Positions 1-12,317 of a DNA stretch of 64,000 nt are shown piece after piece. The notes under the pieces are model-generated. The model did no database searches and was not told the origin of the DNA. It worked only from the letters and a program-made list of their open reading frames with translations. The DNA lies in assembly GCA_021904315.1 (NCBI GenBank), contig CM038915.1, forward strand, positions 2,542,001 to 2,606,000, in the 5' to 3' direction. The position numbers were made by a program, and so were the translations under genes. Within the stretch, counting starts at the first letter, position 1; every line of letters starts with the position of its first letter. The DNA is from Sphagnum magellanicum (Eukaryota > Streptophyta > Sphagnopsida > Sphagnales > Sphagnaceae).

Positions 1-3000
1 AGCTGTAATCTGCCGCTCATTCAAGCGTTTTGAGTATCGCTGACCTTCCACAATTTTGCACACCTCCATAGGAAGATAGTTGGGTCGCTGGTCATTGCCA
101 ACTTGGAGGCATGGCAGGAATGGGTGACGAATGACATATCCATATGTCTCTTTGAAGTATTCAGTGACCGACTTCATCGTGCCAATCTCATCAACAGGAA
201 ATCTGCACAAGCAACTCAATTTAAACCTACTGACTGCTACCATCCATAAAAATGAATGACTATTTTGATCACTTCCAGAGTGCATGTAATTTTGCCAATC
301 AAACAGATGAGCAATACAACATTACAGTTGCATGCAAGTCAAGATGCTGCCATACACAAGTTCATTTGTGGCCTTAGTTGTGAGCCCTGAAACTCGGTAC
401 TTCCGTCGCATACTTCCACGGTGTGTGACCTCCACCTTCACACCACGCAAGGCTTTTTTGATCTGCAAAATTAAGTCACCCCCTTTAGTGCAGCACAGAA
501 TTTGGTTCCCATCTCTACAGACTGCTTGATCATGAAACAGACAAACAGTAATATAAAAAAGTTAGCTACAGAGATGTTTGATCAGAGGCTAACACAGGTT
601 TAGGGTTTAGGGTTTAGGCTAACCCTATTTTGAACTCATCCCAATTCGGAATGACCTAAGTGCTAACCAGTTTCCCACTTGTATGGAAGATTGAGGACAG
701 ACCTTAATTCGATCCGCATCAGACAAGCCCCTTGACATATCCCTGTTCAGAAGATCTCGAATGAACTCCATCACAGTTTTTGGCTCAATGAAGGCAGTTG
801 ATGACATGTCTGATGGAACACACAACCCATGAGATGCAGAAACTGCACTTCATACTTTGAAAGTCCCACAACATTCAGGGCAGCATAATCCCAAATACCA
901 CTTGCCATCACAGGATACAATAATGTTCACCAAACTTTCTGAACAAGATATCATTGGAGGTGACGATGGAAAGTAGCCACCCCAAATCTTACTGCTTCCA
1001 TGACTTCCCAACAGCCAATGACAATATGGGTTTGCAGATTAAAATGGCTCATCTGCAAATGAAATGACAAAGACCCATTACAAGGTCCTCTTGATAGTTG
1101 CTCCTCTCTTACCAATGTTTAGGGACAGGCCCATCTGAGTTGGGCGTATACTTTGATAGAAGCCTCGCCAGCTCTCCAGTCCATCTCCCAGTGACTGTCG
1201 GGTACCAAGGTTTGGTGAGTAGAAAGAGCGGCCAACAGGTGAGTATCTGCACACAAGTGAAGGACAACACAAGCCAGCACAGAAGGACCACTAACAAACA
1301 TGTTATTATCCCAAGACAAATGTGATTGGAAAAAAAAGGAAACCACCTGCCCCATGCAATGATATATATCTATGAGATTGCTGAGAAAAATCCACAATCA
1401 CATGTTCGAAGATAGGTAACCATTTGTGTCAAAACCAGAGAAACCAAAAAACTAAGACAAGAATGACTGCTGTTATAACCTTATGAGTGTCACTCACAAA
1501 GTATCAGAGCATCACCTTCACCATGAATAGCTGTGACTAGCTGCTATTAACTCCCCATTGACTTCATCAGCTCCCTGACAGTGGGTGTAGATCAGTACAC
1601 ATAATAATCTGCCCAAAATTTCATGCAGGCAAGTATACAAGAAACAACAATTCCTGAGTTTTGGTTGCATTTCTGGAAGCAATGGGATTAGATTCAGTCA
1701 TGATGTTGGCTGGCTAGCACTCATGAGACATGGCTACATCAAAAAGTCAATAGGTGTCCTCATTCAAGCTGCAACGAGCTTGTGACAGAAAGCTTCATTT
1801 CAATTTTAGCTTGCCCTTTTAATGCTAGAGCAAATGTGTGACCCACACCAGTTCACTTCTCACATTACTGTTTACGGTCCACACCTAATCCTCATGGAGA
1901 AACTACAATTGACATCAGGCACACGCCATGCCAGCATATCCTTGTCAGTATTGAGAACTTTTCTTACTTACAATTTTAAGTCCCTCAATAGAGTTGAGAG
2001 ACAACCCATCCTAACATTGCAGACATTTCAATTCCACAACACATCAGCATACAGGAAAAAGAGGAGACTTAATGGTTGAGAACCAGAGGAAAAAATTCCA
2101 TACCAACAGAAGAGAGAGAGAGAGCACATGGCACTTATGAACAAAAATACGTTCATAAATACTAAGAATTTCTCTTTTCTTACAATTTACATCAAACTGG
2201 AAAGAATTGAGAGAACACCCCAGCACAAGGTTATGGATATTTCAGACGTGAAAACATAAGAGCAACCAACAGCAAGCATGAAAAAGATAAAACCCCAACT
2301 CTCAAGGAAAACAGAGACAGGAGTTACAGGTTCAATCACAGCAACAGGAATAGGCATGTAAATGGACCTTCAACAGCAACATGCATGATATTAACCATCA
2401 AAAACATAACATCCCCTTCATCAGCTCCTGGCAATCGACTGTATATAAACCTTCTTACTAAGGATAGCTTAGTAAAGGAAAACTGGACAGCAATTTGAGA
2501 TAATAAGAAATTCAAAAATTCAAACACATCATGGTAGAAGCAGGAGCTAGCTAGTATCACTTACCGATGAGTTGGAAGCTCCCTGAGAACAATGTCAAGA
2601 ACTTGCAAAGCTTCCTGTGGAGCATCTGCTTGTCGGCCAGCCAAGAATTGGCCAAGGTGGTGTAGATCAGCTCGTGCTGCAAACTTAATCACCACCTTGA
2701 AAGATCTTTCCCTTCTGCACTTAGCAAACACAGACATAAGCTTCAATCTGCAGGGAAAAAGGATGACATGCCAAGGTTTCCAAGAACAATTTGGACTGAC
2801 TCAATGCAGTGTTCTTTTGTGTGCAGCTTTACATCTGAGCTGGAAAAACTTTTGTTATGAATATGTGCACCTTGTCCTAATGCAAGAAAGTGTAATAAGC
2901 TATAATTTGAGGAAATTGTTTCACAGCAGTGCCTGTATTCAAACCTTTTGGAATTGTTGCCATCATCTTCCTCAAGAAGACTTATTTGGAACTCCTTGGA

Positions 3001-4267
3001 CTGGAATGGCAGTGGTCCAGCAGTATAAAGGCTCTTGCGCCCATCATATGCAGGCAACCTGTGGCCCAAGGCTGTCTCTCTGTAAAGCTTTACCAACTGC
3101 TCCATGACTGCCCTATTGACACCTCGAGATGTAATCTCTGGAGTGATTGCAACCTGCAAAAAACATCACAAACTTGAGAATGGTCAAATCACAATGGTCA
3201 TCTGACTGGTCTGTGCACCATTTCTGAGAATCAGTGATACCTGGGGCATGGCCTGATCTGTCACAATAAATTAGTCAAGATCATCCCATGACTGCTTCTT
3301 CCAGTATTTCCTCACAACAAGTCCCACCAGATAGCCCAAGTAAACTTACATCATACTGGTGAAGGTCTTTGTCTGGAAGTTCGGCAAAGAAATGATTTGC
3401 CTTCACGATACACCTCTGACCCATTTTGCCCTTACCAGGCCGTACTGGAAATCGGACTGACTTGCTGGATACAGGTGGTGCTACTGCCTCGCGTGGTGAA
3501 GGGGGGCCTGTATCTTGTACAGACAACCCTGGTCGAACTGGAGCTGGAGGTGAGGGTTGTATCTGTAGATTGCCAAACTGTTGATTGAATTGCACTTGGC
3601 CAGGAACAAACCCCACCACTGCTCCAGGACCCTGCACTGATGCAGGAGGAGGGGCAGCTACATACTGCTGCTGTGGTGCTAAGTATACGGGTTGAGGCTG
3701 TGATGATGATGCCACAGTGGCTGGACGACCCATTTGTGGCATCCGCAAAGGCATTGTCTGTGCATACCGGGGCTCCACATACTGAGGCTCCACAAACTGG
3801 GGCTCCACATACTGAGGCTCCACAAACTGGGGCTCCACATACTGGGGGTCAACATACTGAGGCTCTACATACTGGGGCCCTGGTTGACCCCTGTAAGACT
3901 CAGCAGCTTGGGAACCAGAAGAAGCTGGGCCTGGTCCAACTCCTACATTGTACTGTGGCCCTTGGCCACCACGCCCTCTGCCTCGACCTCTTCCTGGGCT
4001 TGGGCCAGGTGCTCTCTCTCTGCTGGATCCTTCACCTTCATATTGACCCTGCCTACCAGACTGCTGCTGTGCAAATGCATGTGGTCGAGGCTGCTGTGCA
4101 GCAGGTGGACGTGGCCGAGGTTGCTGCACTGGTGTGGCTGCAGGAGCTACTGGAGGGATAGCTGGAGGAGGAGCCACCACCAATGGTGCTGTAAGTGGTG
4201 GTGGTGGTGGTGCATCTCCTTGAGGAACATCCTCACCTTGTCGAGGAGTCTTCCGTCTCCTTGGCAT
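1..4267 (-). CDS. AGO1: Argonaute protein of the AGO1 clade (5' part; 3' end outside window)
   Basis: AGO1 binds microRNAs and slices or represses target RNAs in the plant RISC. Exons, 5' to 3': 4267-3350, 3153-2945, 2714-2565, 1246-1113, 809-703, 462 to about 326, and 202 to beyond base 1. The first five exons join in frame at GT-AG sites. Exon 1 (306 codons) starts [10 protein letters not shown] and encodes the Pro/Gln/Gly-rich N-terminus with an RGRGRGRG tract and a pentapeptide array. Its end ([19 protein letters not shown]) opens the ArgoN domain. Later exons read [70 protein letters not shown] and [16 protein letters not shown]. The PAZ region starts at [10 protein letters not shown], and the last exon carries [23 protein letters not shown] and PIWI lie beyond the edge, so slicer residues cannot be checked. 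No stop interrupts the chosen exons. The exon 6 donor is ambiguous (see findings). Confidence 0.95.
597..618. repeat. Interstitial plant telomere repeat, about three TTTAGGG units
   Basis: Three consecutive TTTAGGG units lie in the AGO1 intron between the exons ending at 703 and starting at 462. This is the standard plant telomere repeat. The tract is too short to be a telomere and is best read as an interstitial or telo-box-like motif. Confidence 0.85.
3765..3885 (-). repeat. 15-bp coding minisatellite in AGO1 exon 1
   Basis: A 15-base unit (plus-strand form ggctccacatactga, with a/t and g/a variants) repeats in frame. It encodes seven PQ[Y/F]V[E/D] pentapeptides followed by a degenerate PRYAQ. 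It lies in the disordered N-terminal extension, where AGO1 proteins vary in length. The near identity of the units suggests recent slippage growth. Confidence 0.9.
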
Positions 4268-5674
4268 GATGAGTACCTATGAGTCTGCTGGCTGGAGGAC
4301 AAATCTGAAAGAAGTGTTGGGCAGTACACAAATACTGCGCTCCTAATATTGGTGGAGTACTACCTCAGAACATGGACCCTGTACACAACAAGCAAGAAAA
4401 AAAAATTTACAAAATTCCTTTGTGTAGCTGGAAACATAGAATGAAAAAAAAGCATGGGTCCTGCAGTAGAGAAACAATAACGGTAGGAAGCTGATGTCAT
4501 ATGTAGTAAGATTGTAGTGTCTGTCTACAAACAGGAATGGCTTAAGACCTCTCAGCTCAATCTTAGGGATTATATCTCTTCCTAGGGGACCACCACAACA
4601 AGTGTCAGGAGCATTCATGCTTTCCCTAGTTCAAAACTCAAATTGAAAGAAATCTGGAAGAATCAGTCCCATTGCATACCCAGTGCATGATGCTCAGGGT
4701 CCCAAGATTCAGCTGACTGGTTGAGAGAGACTCCCATTGCAAATGCACAGAGACTATGAACACTAGCACACCTAGTCATGTATGCAGACTACGACCATGA
4801 GAAGCAAGGTAGCCCCTCATAAACCCTAATGCTAGCTCGGAGCTTGATGCTGCCATGGGAGGTATCTAGAATGCAGCTGATAATCATAAGGTTCCATCTT
4901 ATAACCATTTGCAAGTTGCCCATGATCCCTAAACCCTAGGCTATAAACCATTGCTGGCAAGAGTCAGAATGACAAGAAAGAACACACAGCTCATCAAGCA
5001 GTCATCTCGGTCGTAGTAACAGCTGTGCAACAACAACACACTATCCGCAAACTCGCCGAAAGCAAAACCAACTGACAAACTGACCACCCATACAAACGAT
5101 CTTGTCAAACACACCACAAAACCTAGAAAAAGCCAGCTGGAGTCGATGCAGCTACGAAATCCTGCATCCCGAAAACAACAAAGTACCTGAACTGATAATG
5201 CAGTCTCCGTCAAAGCTGTCGCAGTGCAAAGCCCCGACATGGTTTCTTCTCCGCATTTGACGAGCTAGATCAAGCTCATAGTCCAAAGCTGGAGTGATGA
5301 TCCGGCCGAACCACAGCAGCTGCAAAAGCAGTAAAATGCCACCGTCTGCAGCATCAGCAACAACAACCCAATTCTTCCTGTGCTGCTGCCTTGCTTCAAC
5401 AAGGCTTAGACCCAAGAAGAGAGATCGTGGATCTCTAGAGTGAAACAAATCCAAAGCAAGAAAAGTTTCAACGACAAGGAGCAGCAGCAGCGGCGACGAG
5501 TGTGGTGCGGAGGCGCAGCAGCCCGGAGCAACCGGGCGGCAGCGACAAAGCGAAGGAAGCTTCAGGTCCCAAATCAGGTCCTGATCCAAGTGCGCTACGA
5601 TTTGAGCCGTAGGATTATGAATCAGGACGTGGAAGGTGGTACTAAAGCCGTGCAGCTACAGTGTTAGGGCATGG
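4268..5674. other. AGO1 5' flank, probably with 5' UTR and UTR intron
   Basis: No convincing coding exon is seen. Open frames here lack recognisable domains and overlap each other on both strands. The more GC-rich, CAG/CTG-rich stretch at about 5160-5650 looks like transcribed leader or proximal promoter of the minus-strand AGO1 gene. A leader exon with an intron before the ATG at 4267 is plausible but cannot be fixed from sequence alone. Confidence 0.4.
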
Positions 5675-6105
5675 GCAAGCTACTGAGTGGGGTCCCCAAA
5701 ACTCGAGGGCCCCACATTATCGAAGCCACGTGCGAGTCCTGCCACGAGACCTCTTTTGGGACTTGGTGAATTGGACTAAGTACGATAAACCAACGAACCA
5801 TCGAGGAGTCTCTCTCGCCGTAGTGTGAATGGGGAAAGTCGATTCTCTTCTGCTCTGGAATTTGGCTCCCGTATGAATGCAGCTTGGTGGGGTCCCATAA
5901 CCCCCGAGGGCCCCACACTAAGTACGCCACGTGCGAGTTCTGCAAAGGGGACCTCTTTCGGGACTTGGAGAATTGGACTACGTGTAACTAACGACATACA
6001 GGTCTGTTTGGCGTAGTGTGGATGGGGAGAGTCGATTCTTTTGGGAACCTGGAGTTCGGCTCTCGTGTGAATGTAGATTTGGTTTCATAACCTGGTTCTG
6101 AAGCA
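5675..6105. repeat. Tandem duplication (about 209-bp period) with two G-boxes
   Basis: Two diverged units start near 5675 and 5884 (shared landmarks gtggggtcc and gagggccccaca). Each contains GCCACGTGCGAGT, a CACGTG G-box core at about 5728 and 5932, and a later gtcgattct block. Similarity continues to the ctcgtgtgaatg block near 6075. The position upstream of AGO1 makes a regulatory role possible, but a decayed repeat is equally possible. Confidence 0.75.
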
Positions 6106-7640
6106 CAGTCTTCCGTAACTCTGGATAAAGATAACAGTTAGTTTTTGACCCTGCCCGCGGGCCACTTGCACCGAAAAAACCCAGACATGGGGGTACAACT
6201 TAGTAGCCATTGGTCTGACCCCCAAAAAAAACCCTGGAAGGGGCCCAGTTTTTTTTTTTTTTTTTTTTTTTGGGGCGGGGAGTGGAGGGGCATTTTTTGG
6301 ATTTTTGTTGTTCCCATCAAATTCGCACTATGTATGGCAAACTTTAATAAAATCTAGATAAAACAATTATCAATTTGGTAGTAGAATTTTCAAAGGAAGT
6401 TAGAAAATTTGAGAATTTTTGAAATATTCAAAATCAAGGCTATCAAGCCCATTTTTTGGAAAACAAAAATTCAAGGAAATCAATTGATTACCAGCCCAAG
6501 ATACAATAGTTTAATTTATAACTCCAAATTAGATTATGTTTATAAACTATTTGTTTACATTGAAAAAACTAATGTAATTTCATGAATGCATTAGGATATA
6601 TTATTTTGGACCTTCCAATTTTTCTTGCACATTAGTTTTTTTTGTCTTAAAACAACACCATTTAATGTATGACATGTAAATAATGCTTCAAATAATTCAT
6701 CCTTCTCGCAAATAAAACTTTAAAGGTGAAAGGATAATAAAAAATTTTAAATGAAAATTATCTTGTCAAGTTTGAATGTACAATAACAATAAAACCCGTA
6801 ATTAAATTGTTAAACATTGAATGCTATTATTAGTTCAATGATCAAAACTAAAAATATTTCACTAGTGTGCATTAACTTTTAAATATCACATTTGCATTAA
6901 ATATGTTATATAACAAATAAAATATATATTTTCTGACGCTTTCAAACATGCAAATGATCTTTACATCCTATCACAGTACATATATTTGTAATAAAAATAT
7001 TGTATTTTGAAATAGATTTGAATGCATGCATGATAAAGTAAACATAAAATAGTAATTGCATCTAAGCAAAACCAGTAATGAAAAGGCACTACTTCATTCA
7101 AGCACCAATTAAATCAAGCCTTATAACCATCCACAGAGTAAACTTGCCTTTTGACTCATTGAATTCACAAGAATGTGATTGGATGGAAGGAGAACGGAAA
7201 CTAATTTAAGGACACGATTGTAAAATGATGAATTTTGACAACTCAATTGCAAAACGATCAAGTAAACATGCTGAGAATTTTATAAGCGATTGGGACACAC
7301 CTTTTGGTTAGATCTGAATGCCGCAAGCTTCAATTGAAAGAGGTTGGCTTGCAAAGTAACTTCAAAGAAGAGTAGCAATATGACAAAATGGCATCCTCTT
7401 TGGCCACCTTGCAGCCACCTTTTGTCATCACAAGTGAATTCTGTTCAATATAGGCATTTATGGCCAATGTGCAATAAAATTGTCTTGGCATGCAACAGAG
7501 AACATGAGTCTTATGAGGTCCAACATGGTGAAATGAACCAGATTCAGGAATACTATGATTATGCAATGTATTATTAATTTAAAATGTCACAAGAATCTTG
7601 TCAATCACCAGCATTAGCTGAGATAGCAATTTGGTTATAG
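6106..7640. other. AT-rich intergenic DNA
   Basis: No gene is seen. The stretch has a T homopolymer of about 22 at 6250-6271 next to a G-rich run, then very AT-rich sequence to about 7300. The part after 7300 lies downstream of the UBA5 stop and may include its 3' UTR. Confidence 0.6.
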
Positions 7641-7694
7641 CAATCATTCAATGAAGACCTTGTGCTTGTGTGTGCAAGTTACCAGCAATAGTGG

Positions 7695-10600
7695 TCAAAA
7701 AGCATTCAGAGCCTCCAGCTGCTTTTGCAAGTCATCCAAGTCTCCTTCGGGCTTGACAAATGCCTCCTCTGTCTGTGCCGCCTCGTCAAAAACTTCTGCA
7801 TCTGGAAGCTCCCGCAGCAGGCCTTCAGGCAAGTGCCCTGCAAAACAGAAACAGTCAACCATTCCTTGGCATTATATATCAAAGTCCTGAAGATATGTTG
7901 ACAACAATGTCATGCAGGACACATTATCAGTATAAGGTTAAGTATTTCTTGAAACAGGTGGGTAACAAAAACTGACCTGCAGAGCCTTGCTGTCCGGCTA
8001 CAACCCCAAGAGGTGCCACACCTTCATCATCATCTACAAGACTGCAAAGAACACCACAAAAAGTCAATAATTGTAATTGTTAGTGGTCCTTCACATGCAG
8101 ATTTGAGATTTTTCACCTAATCAAGCTTCTGCCAAGACCTGGACTCCATGAAAGCAACCTCATCACAATGACTGCTGTGAGATCACAGCTGAGATAAAGA
8201 CTATTTTCCGAGTACTCGCATTTTGCAATGTGAAGAACTTCAGGTGGACAGCATGACCAGGTCCAGGATTGATAGTCTATACAATGTCAAATGCAACAGA
8301 CATCAAGCATTGATAATTCCACAATTAGACACTTCTATGGATCCATCAAGAAAGCTGAATGTTCAGGGTTTAGAGGATGGGTTTCCACAATATGTGACCT
8401 TATGTTCCACTCATTCTCATCATGAACTGGCACCTTGGAAGCCAAAGCAGCCTCAGCTGCATCTGCTTCTGCCTTGGCTCTTGCAGCAAGATCACGTGCT
8501 GGTTTGGCTGCTTCATATTCACCCTGCCAGCTTTACCAAGCTAAATACACAATATTGCTTGAATCTCCACAAAAGAGGGCAAAGGAATATGTAAACATTT
8601 CAGACATAGACTACTTCAAACCAAGGTGTTGTTGAGACTTTACAAGAAAGCTTATTTTGTGTTGGCTCTGACTATGCATGCACTTGAAATCATCCAAATA
8701 TGAGTCAATGAAATCTCACTTGTCTTTGGCGGCAGGCTAAATTGGCACATTGAGGGTTAGGGCGTAGCTCCATTGTTGGGAAGAAGTCCTTAAGGGCACT
8801 GTAACCCTGAAATGGCCAAGTGGCACATTGGTTTATTGACATATCAACAAGGCCTCTGATTTAGAAGCAAAAAAGGGTCCAGAAAATCATGAGCAGCAAC
8901 AGCACTGCAAGTATCATCATTCTTCAGCCCAAAATACACACTTCTATCGCCAAGAGTCAAGGACTTGTTAATGGCCAAACATGAAATAACATCAACAGCT
9001 GACAAATTTTGGGTGTTATGTGGTTCACCATGAAATGTAGGGAGCAGAAGAGAGCAAAGAAGTTACAGATTTGTAGTTACCAGATACTTGGAGACTTGGC
9101 CAAACTGAAGTAAGTACTTGAGTGAGTTTTGCACCAACAGCCCAGCAACAATGCCCTGCCCAACCAATCCACCATCAATACTGCAGTTCACAACACCCTA
9201 AAAAATGAGCAAACACACCCTAAACATCCTATTGGCTTATGATGGACAGGTGAGGACCATCCATGCAATGGTATGTGGCTTCAGCACAAGCTAGGGAGAG
9301 AGGGATGCTATTATGTAAGCCGTAAGTTCACTGAAATTGAGAGATGTGATCCCTGGTGTAACTTCCCAATCCAGCATAATGGATCTTCTACCATGAAAAA
9401 AGGCAGTCAACTGACTACTATCCACACTCAGCTGCTCCTCCTGGCAACAGATTCAAACTCTTGTTATGCAGCCTACAGTATGTAGAGAAGATACTTATGA
9501 AGTACCCAAGCTAAGGATTGTGTTTCAATTTCCATGGATCTGCACTCACCATGGTTGTTGGTAAAGAAGCTGCACACACACCTTCTCTTTTCAGGGTACG
9601 CTCATCCACTCCTGATGCAACTACCTGCCACCCAGTATCCCATCTGAGATTAAGTTTCAAGCTATGGTCTTCCAGGTCGCACAGTCATTCATTCCAAACC
9701 TCCACTATATCCTGTACGAATCCACTGCAGAATCAATCACTCTTACAATGGGGAGGTTATGTATGTAGTAACTGGTCAAGAGAAGGAGGTAGCTACTTGA
9801 ACATTCACAAAAAAGGCAGAAAAAAGCAGGTGAAGGAAGAGCTGATTGTACAAGGGGTGGAGCACAGGCAAAACAGGCAGTTTCACCCGGAATCAGCAGT
9901 TGAATATGACCAGAGACTGCATCTTCAGACACCCCTGACTCCATCCAAGTCTGACCCAGCTCATTGCAAGCCTGCATACCGAGCATACCAGAAAAAAGCA
10001 GTTGAGAAATATTTCCCCTTGTGCTGCTACAAGAATTTTGGCAGAGTATGAATGTCTGAGACACAAATGAGAAGGAGCAAGTGCAAACCAACCTGGTTCA
10101 CAACCATCCGTGCCTCATAGTTGTCGACACAGCTAAGCACAAGGTCAACTCCACTTTTGCTGCCACTGGTGTTCCTCTTGTGCTTGTTGTCACGTGTCAA
10201 ACTCTCTATGAAAGTTTTGAATCCATCAACTGTTGTGATATTGATTGTGTAACTCTGCAAAGCAAAAAAACCTCATGGAGTTTTCCATTGTACAGAATTC
10301 ACAAAAAACACCACATGTAATTGCTACCTGACCTCATACTGATAGCACATGTTTCAAACAGCGAGCTAGCATCAGTGAATCACACATTGTAACAGAATTA
10401 TGTTGTTGATCCTAAACAGTACAACAAAAAGAAGGTTGATGACAAACCATCATGCAAAAAAACACCATGACATCAAACTCAACGAGTATAGAGTACTCCA
10501 AGTTCTTTACACCTCAAGATCGACATCTGGATTGATCCCGACAAGTGTTTGCACAGCTGCATCTGTTTTCGTCATTCCTGCCTGCCAAAACCATCACAAA

Positions 10601-11619
10601 CATAACAAACAAATCTGATCCAAAATTCTCTCTCTCATTCAGGCTAATCCAGGTTTGTCAAGAACACCATTCTCACTTGCTTGCTCTCAATAGCTTCGGA
10701 TATCATCTCTGTACAATGCAACAGTATATAAAAGGACACATGTCTACACTGTGAACATGGAATTTTACAGTGAGCTCTTGCTTCAAGTTCCTAACACCAT
10801 GATGTCTGACAAATATATATCCCTACACAAAAGGACAACAGAAAGCAATACAGAGAGAAATAGAGAGATCCCTGAACCATGGAAGGACAAAGCTCAAATT
10901 CATAACCCGACCTTGACTATCCATACACAAAAGGGCAACAGAAAACTACACACAGATGGAGAAATGCCTGAACCAGCTGGGAATGGCAAAGCAGTTGGGG
11001 TGATCAAAAGCTCTAAAGATGTCAGACATGGTCAGGAAGGCAAGAATAAGAAGAAAGCTTAGAAGAGGCAAGAAGCAAGCCCAGGGAGCTGGGGAGAGAG
11101 AGAGGAGGGGGGGCCATGCATTGATTGCTTGCTTGCCTGCTCAGGACGGAAGAAGAGTCGATTCATGTTGGCGAGCTCCACAGTGTCATAATCGTAGAGC
11201 AATAAACGGCCAATGCCACACCTTGTGAGCATCTCTGCAGCCACACTGCCTACACCCCCGATACCCTAGCAACAACCCCATGCATCCCCGGCAGACAGAA
11301 GAGCACACCAGATGATTCTCAATAACGACGACGACGATCTCGCAGAAAGCAAGCAAGCCAAACAAAATAACTTCCTAGATTGAAGAACCAAGACACATAT
11401 AATCTCATTCCCTCTCTCCCTGCCAATCCTTTCTCAAGCTCTAGAGACAGGAAAGAAGAACAAGGGGAGGTTGCGCACCACAATTGCAACTGAAAAGCTC
11501 CGAATCTCTTCGTAGTTGTTCACGATGCCCATGCGTTTGAGAGCCATGAGTCTGCTGTAAGGATTGCTGTCCACCACCTCCGCACTCATCTCCTGCTTCT
11601 CCGACGCCATCACTTCCAC
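7695..11619 (-). CDS. UBA5: UFM1-activating enzyme E1 (UBA5), complete
   Basis: UBA5 adenylates UFM1, holds it as a thioester and passes it to UFC1. Eleven exons, 5' to 3': 11619-11479, 11265-11137, 10581-10513, 10254-10093, 9971-9852, 9624-9550, 9155-9081, 8806-8720, 8523-8399, 8041-7977, 7837-7695. They join without a frameshift into about 396 residues, the usual family size. Visible features: [16 protein letters not shown]; the ATP-binding loop [24 protein letters not shown]; the CFACAPP and CANLAC cysteine pairs that bind zinc; the active-site cysteine in [13 protein letters not shown]; and an acidic C-terminal tail (NEWNISLVDDDE, then [17 protein letters not shown]) where family members bind UFM1 and UFC1. 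A second Met at 11610 could be the start. Intron 2 uses a GC donor. The 5' end faces the 3D-domain gene. Confidence 0.96.
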
Positions 11620-11871
11620 TTGTTCCTCTTCCTCCTCCTCCGCTTAGAGAGAGAGAGCGTGAACTCTTCCGATCCTCCTCGTCTGGTCTCGTCTCGCATA
11701 CGTTTTTCTTCAGCTCCTCACTTCTGCCGATGCTTCAAAACCCTGAACAGTGGAGAAGAAGAATGCACAACGACTTCTTCTGTCTCCTTAGGGCTAGGGC
11801 TCGTATGCCGCTCGCTTTGACTTCGTTTGCTCGTGTGCCGCTGGCCTTGTCTGCCTGTTTGTCGCTGCTGC

Positions 11872-11911
<40 letters not shown>

Positions 11912-12317
11912 TTCTCTTTCTCTCTGCGCATGTTTGATCCATGGAACAGATCTTCGATCTGTGGACTGTGATGGCGTACTTCTAGTAATTGAGGTTATGA
12001 AGTGGCTTTGAGCTTTGAGTTTGCAGTCGAAGGTAGCAGCAGCACCAGCCACTACTACTCACACAACTTTGGTAGGGGAGAGAGTTCTCTATCGAGAGGA
12101 GCAGCAACAGCAGCAAGAGACAGAAAAGCTTCTTGTATATGAGAGGAAGTTGTTGTTGATGGATTCCAGTTTCTCAGCAGCTTGAAGAAATGCTGTTCGC
12201 ATGCAAACCATAATCGAAGGTTTGTGATGTTTGATTGTCCCCAGGATTTTTGTAAAGCAGTGGCAGTAGCATCAGCATCAGAAGCAGGAGGAAGAGGAGA
12301 GAAGCAGGCAGGAGGAC
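11620..12317. promoter_or_regulatory. Divergent promoter region between UBA5 and the 3D-domain gene
   Basis: This interval separates the minus-strand UBA5 start from the plus-strand gene. It contains pyrimidine-rich tracts, including a (CT)n microsatellite at about 11873-11908, common in plant 5' leaders. No clear TATA box could be assigned. Shared bidirectional control is inferred from head-to-head layout only. Confidence 0.5.
11873..11908. repeat. (CT)n microsatellite
   Basis: An essentially pure CT dinucleotide run of about 17 units in the divergent intergenic region. Such Y-patch or GAGA-type tracts are common near plant transcription starts. Confidence 0.9.

Noticed and set aside
2592..3107. 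Plus-strand open frame of 171 codons
   Set aside because: It is antisense to AGO1 exons 2 and 3, crosses their introns and has no recognisable domain.
3640..4282. Two long plus-strand frames over AGO1 exon 1
   Set aside because: They are shadows of the repetitive, GC-rich coding exon on the other strand.
5152..5589. Minus-strand frame of 145 codons upstream of AGO1
   Set aside because: Composition is biased by CAG/CTG-rich DNA, with no known motif; more likely leader or promoter.
9518..10051. Plus-strand frame of 177 codons
   Set aside because: It overlaps UBA5 exons 5 and 6 on the opposite strand and has no domain.
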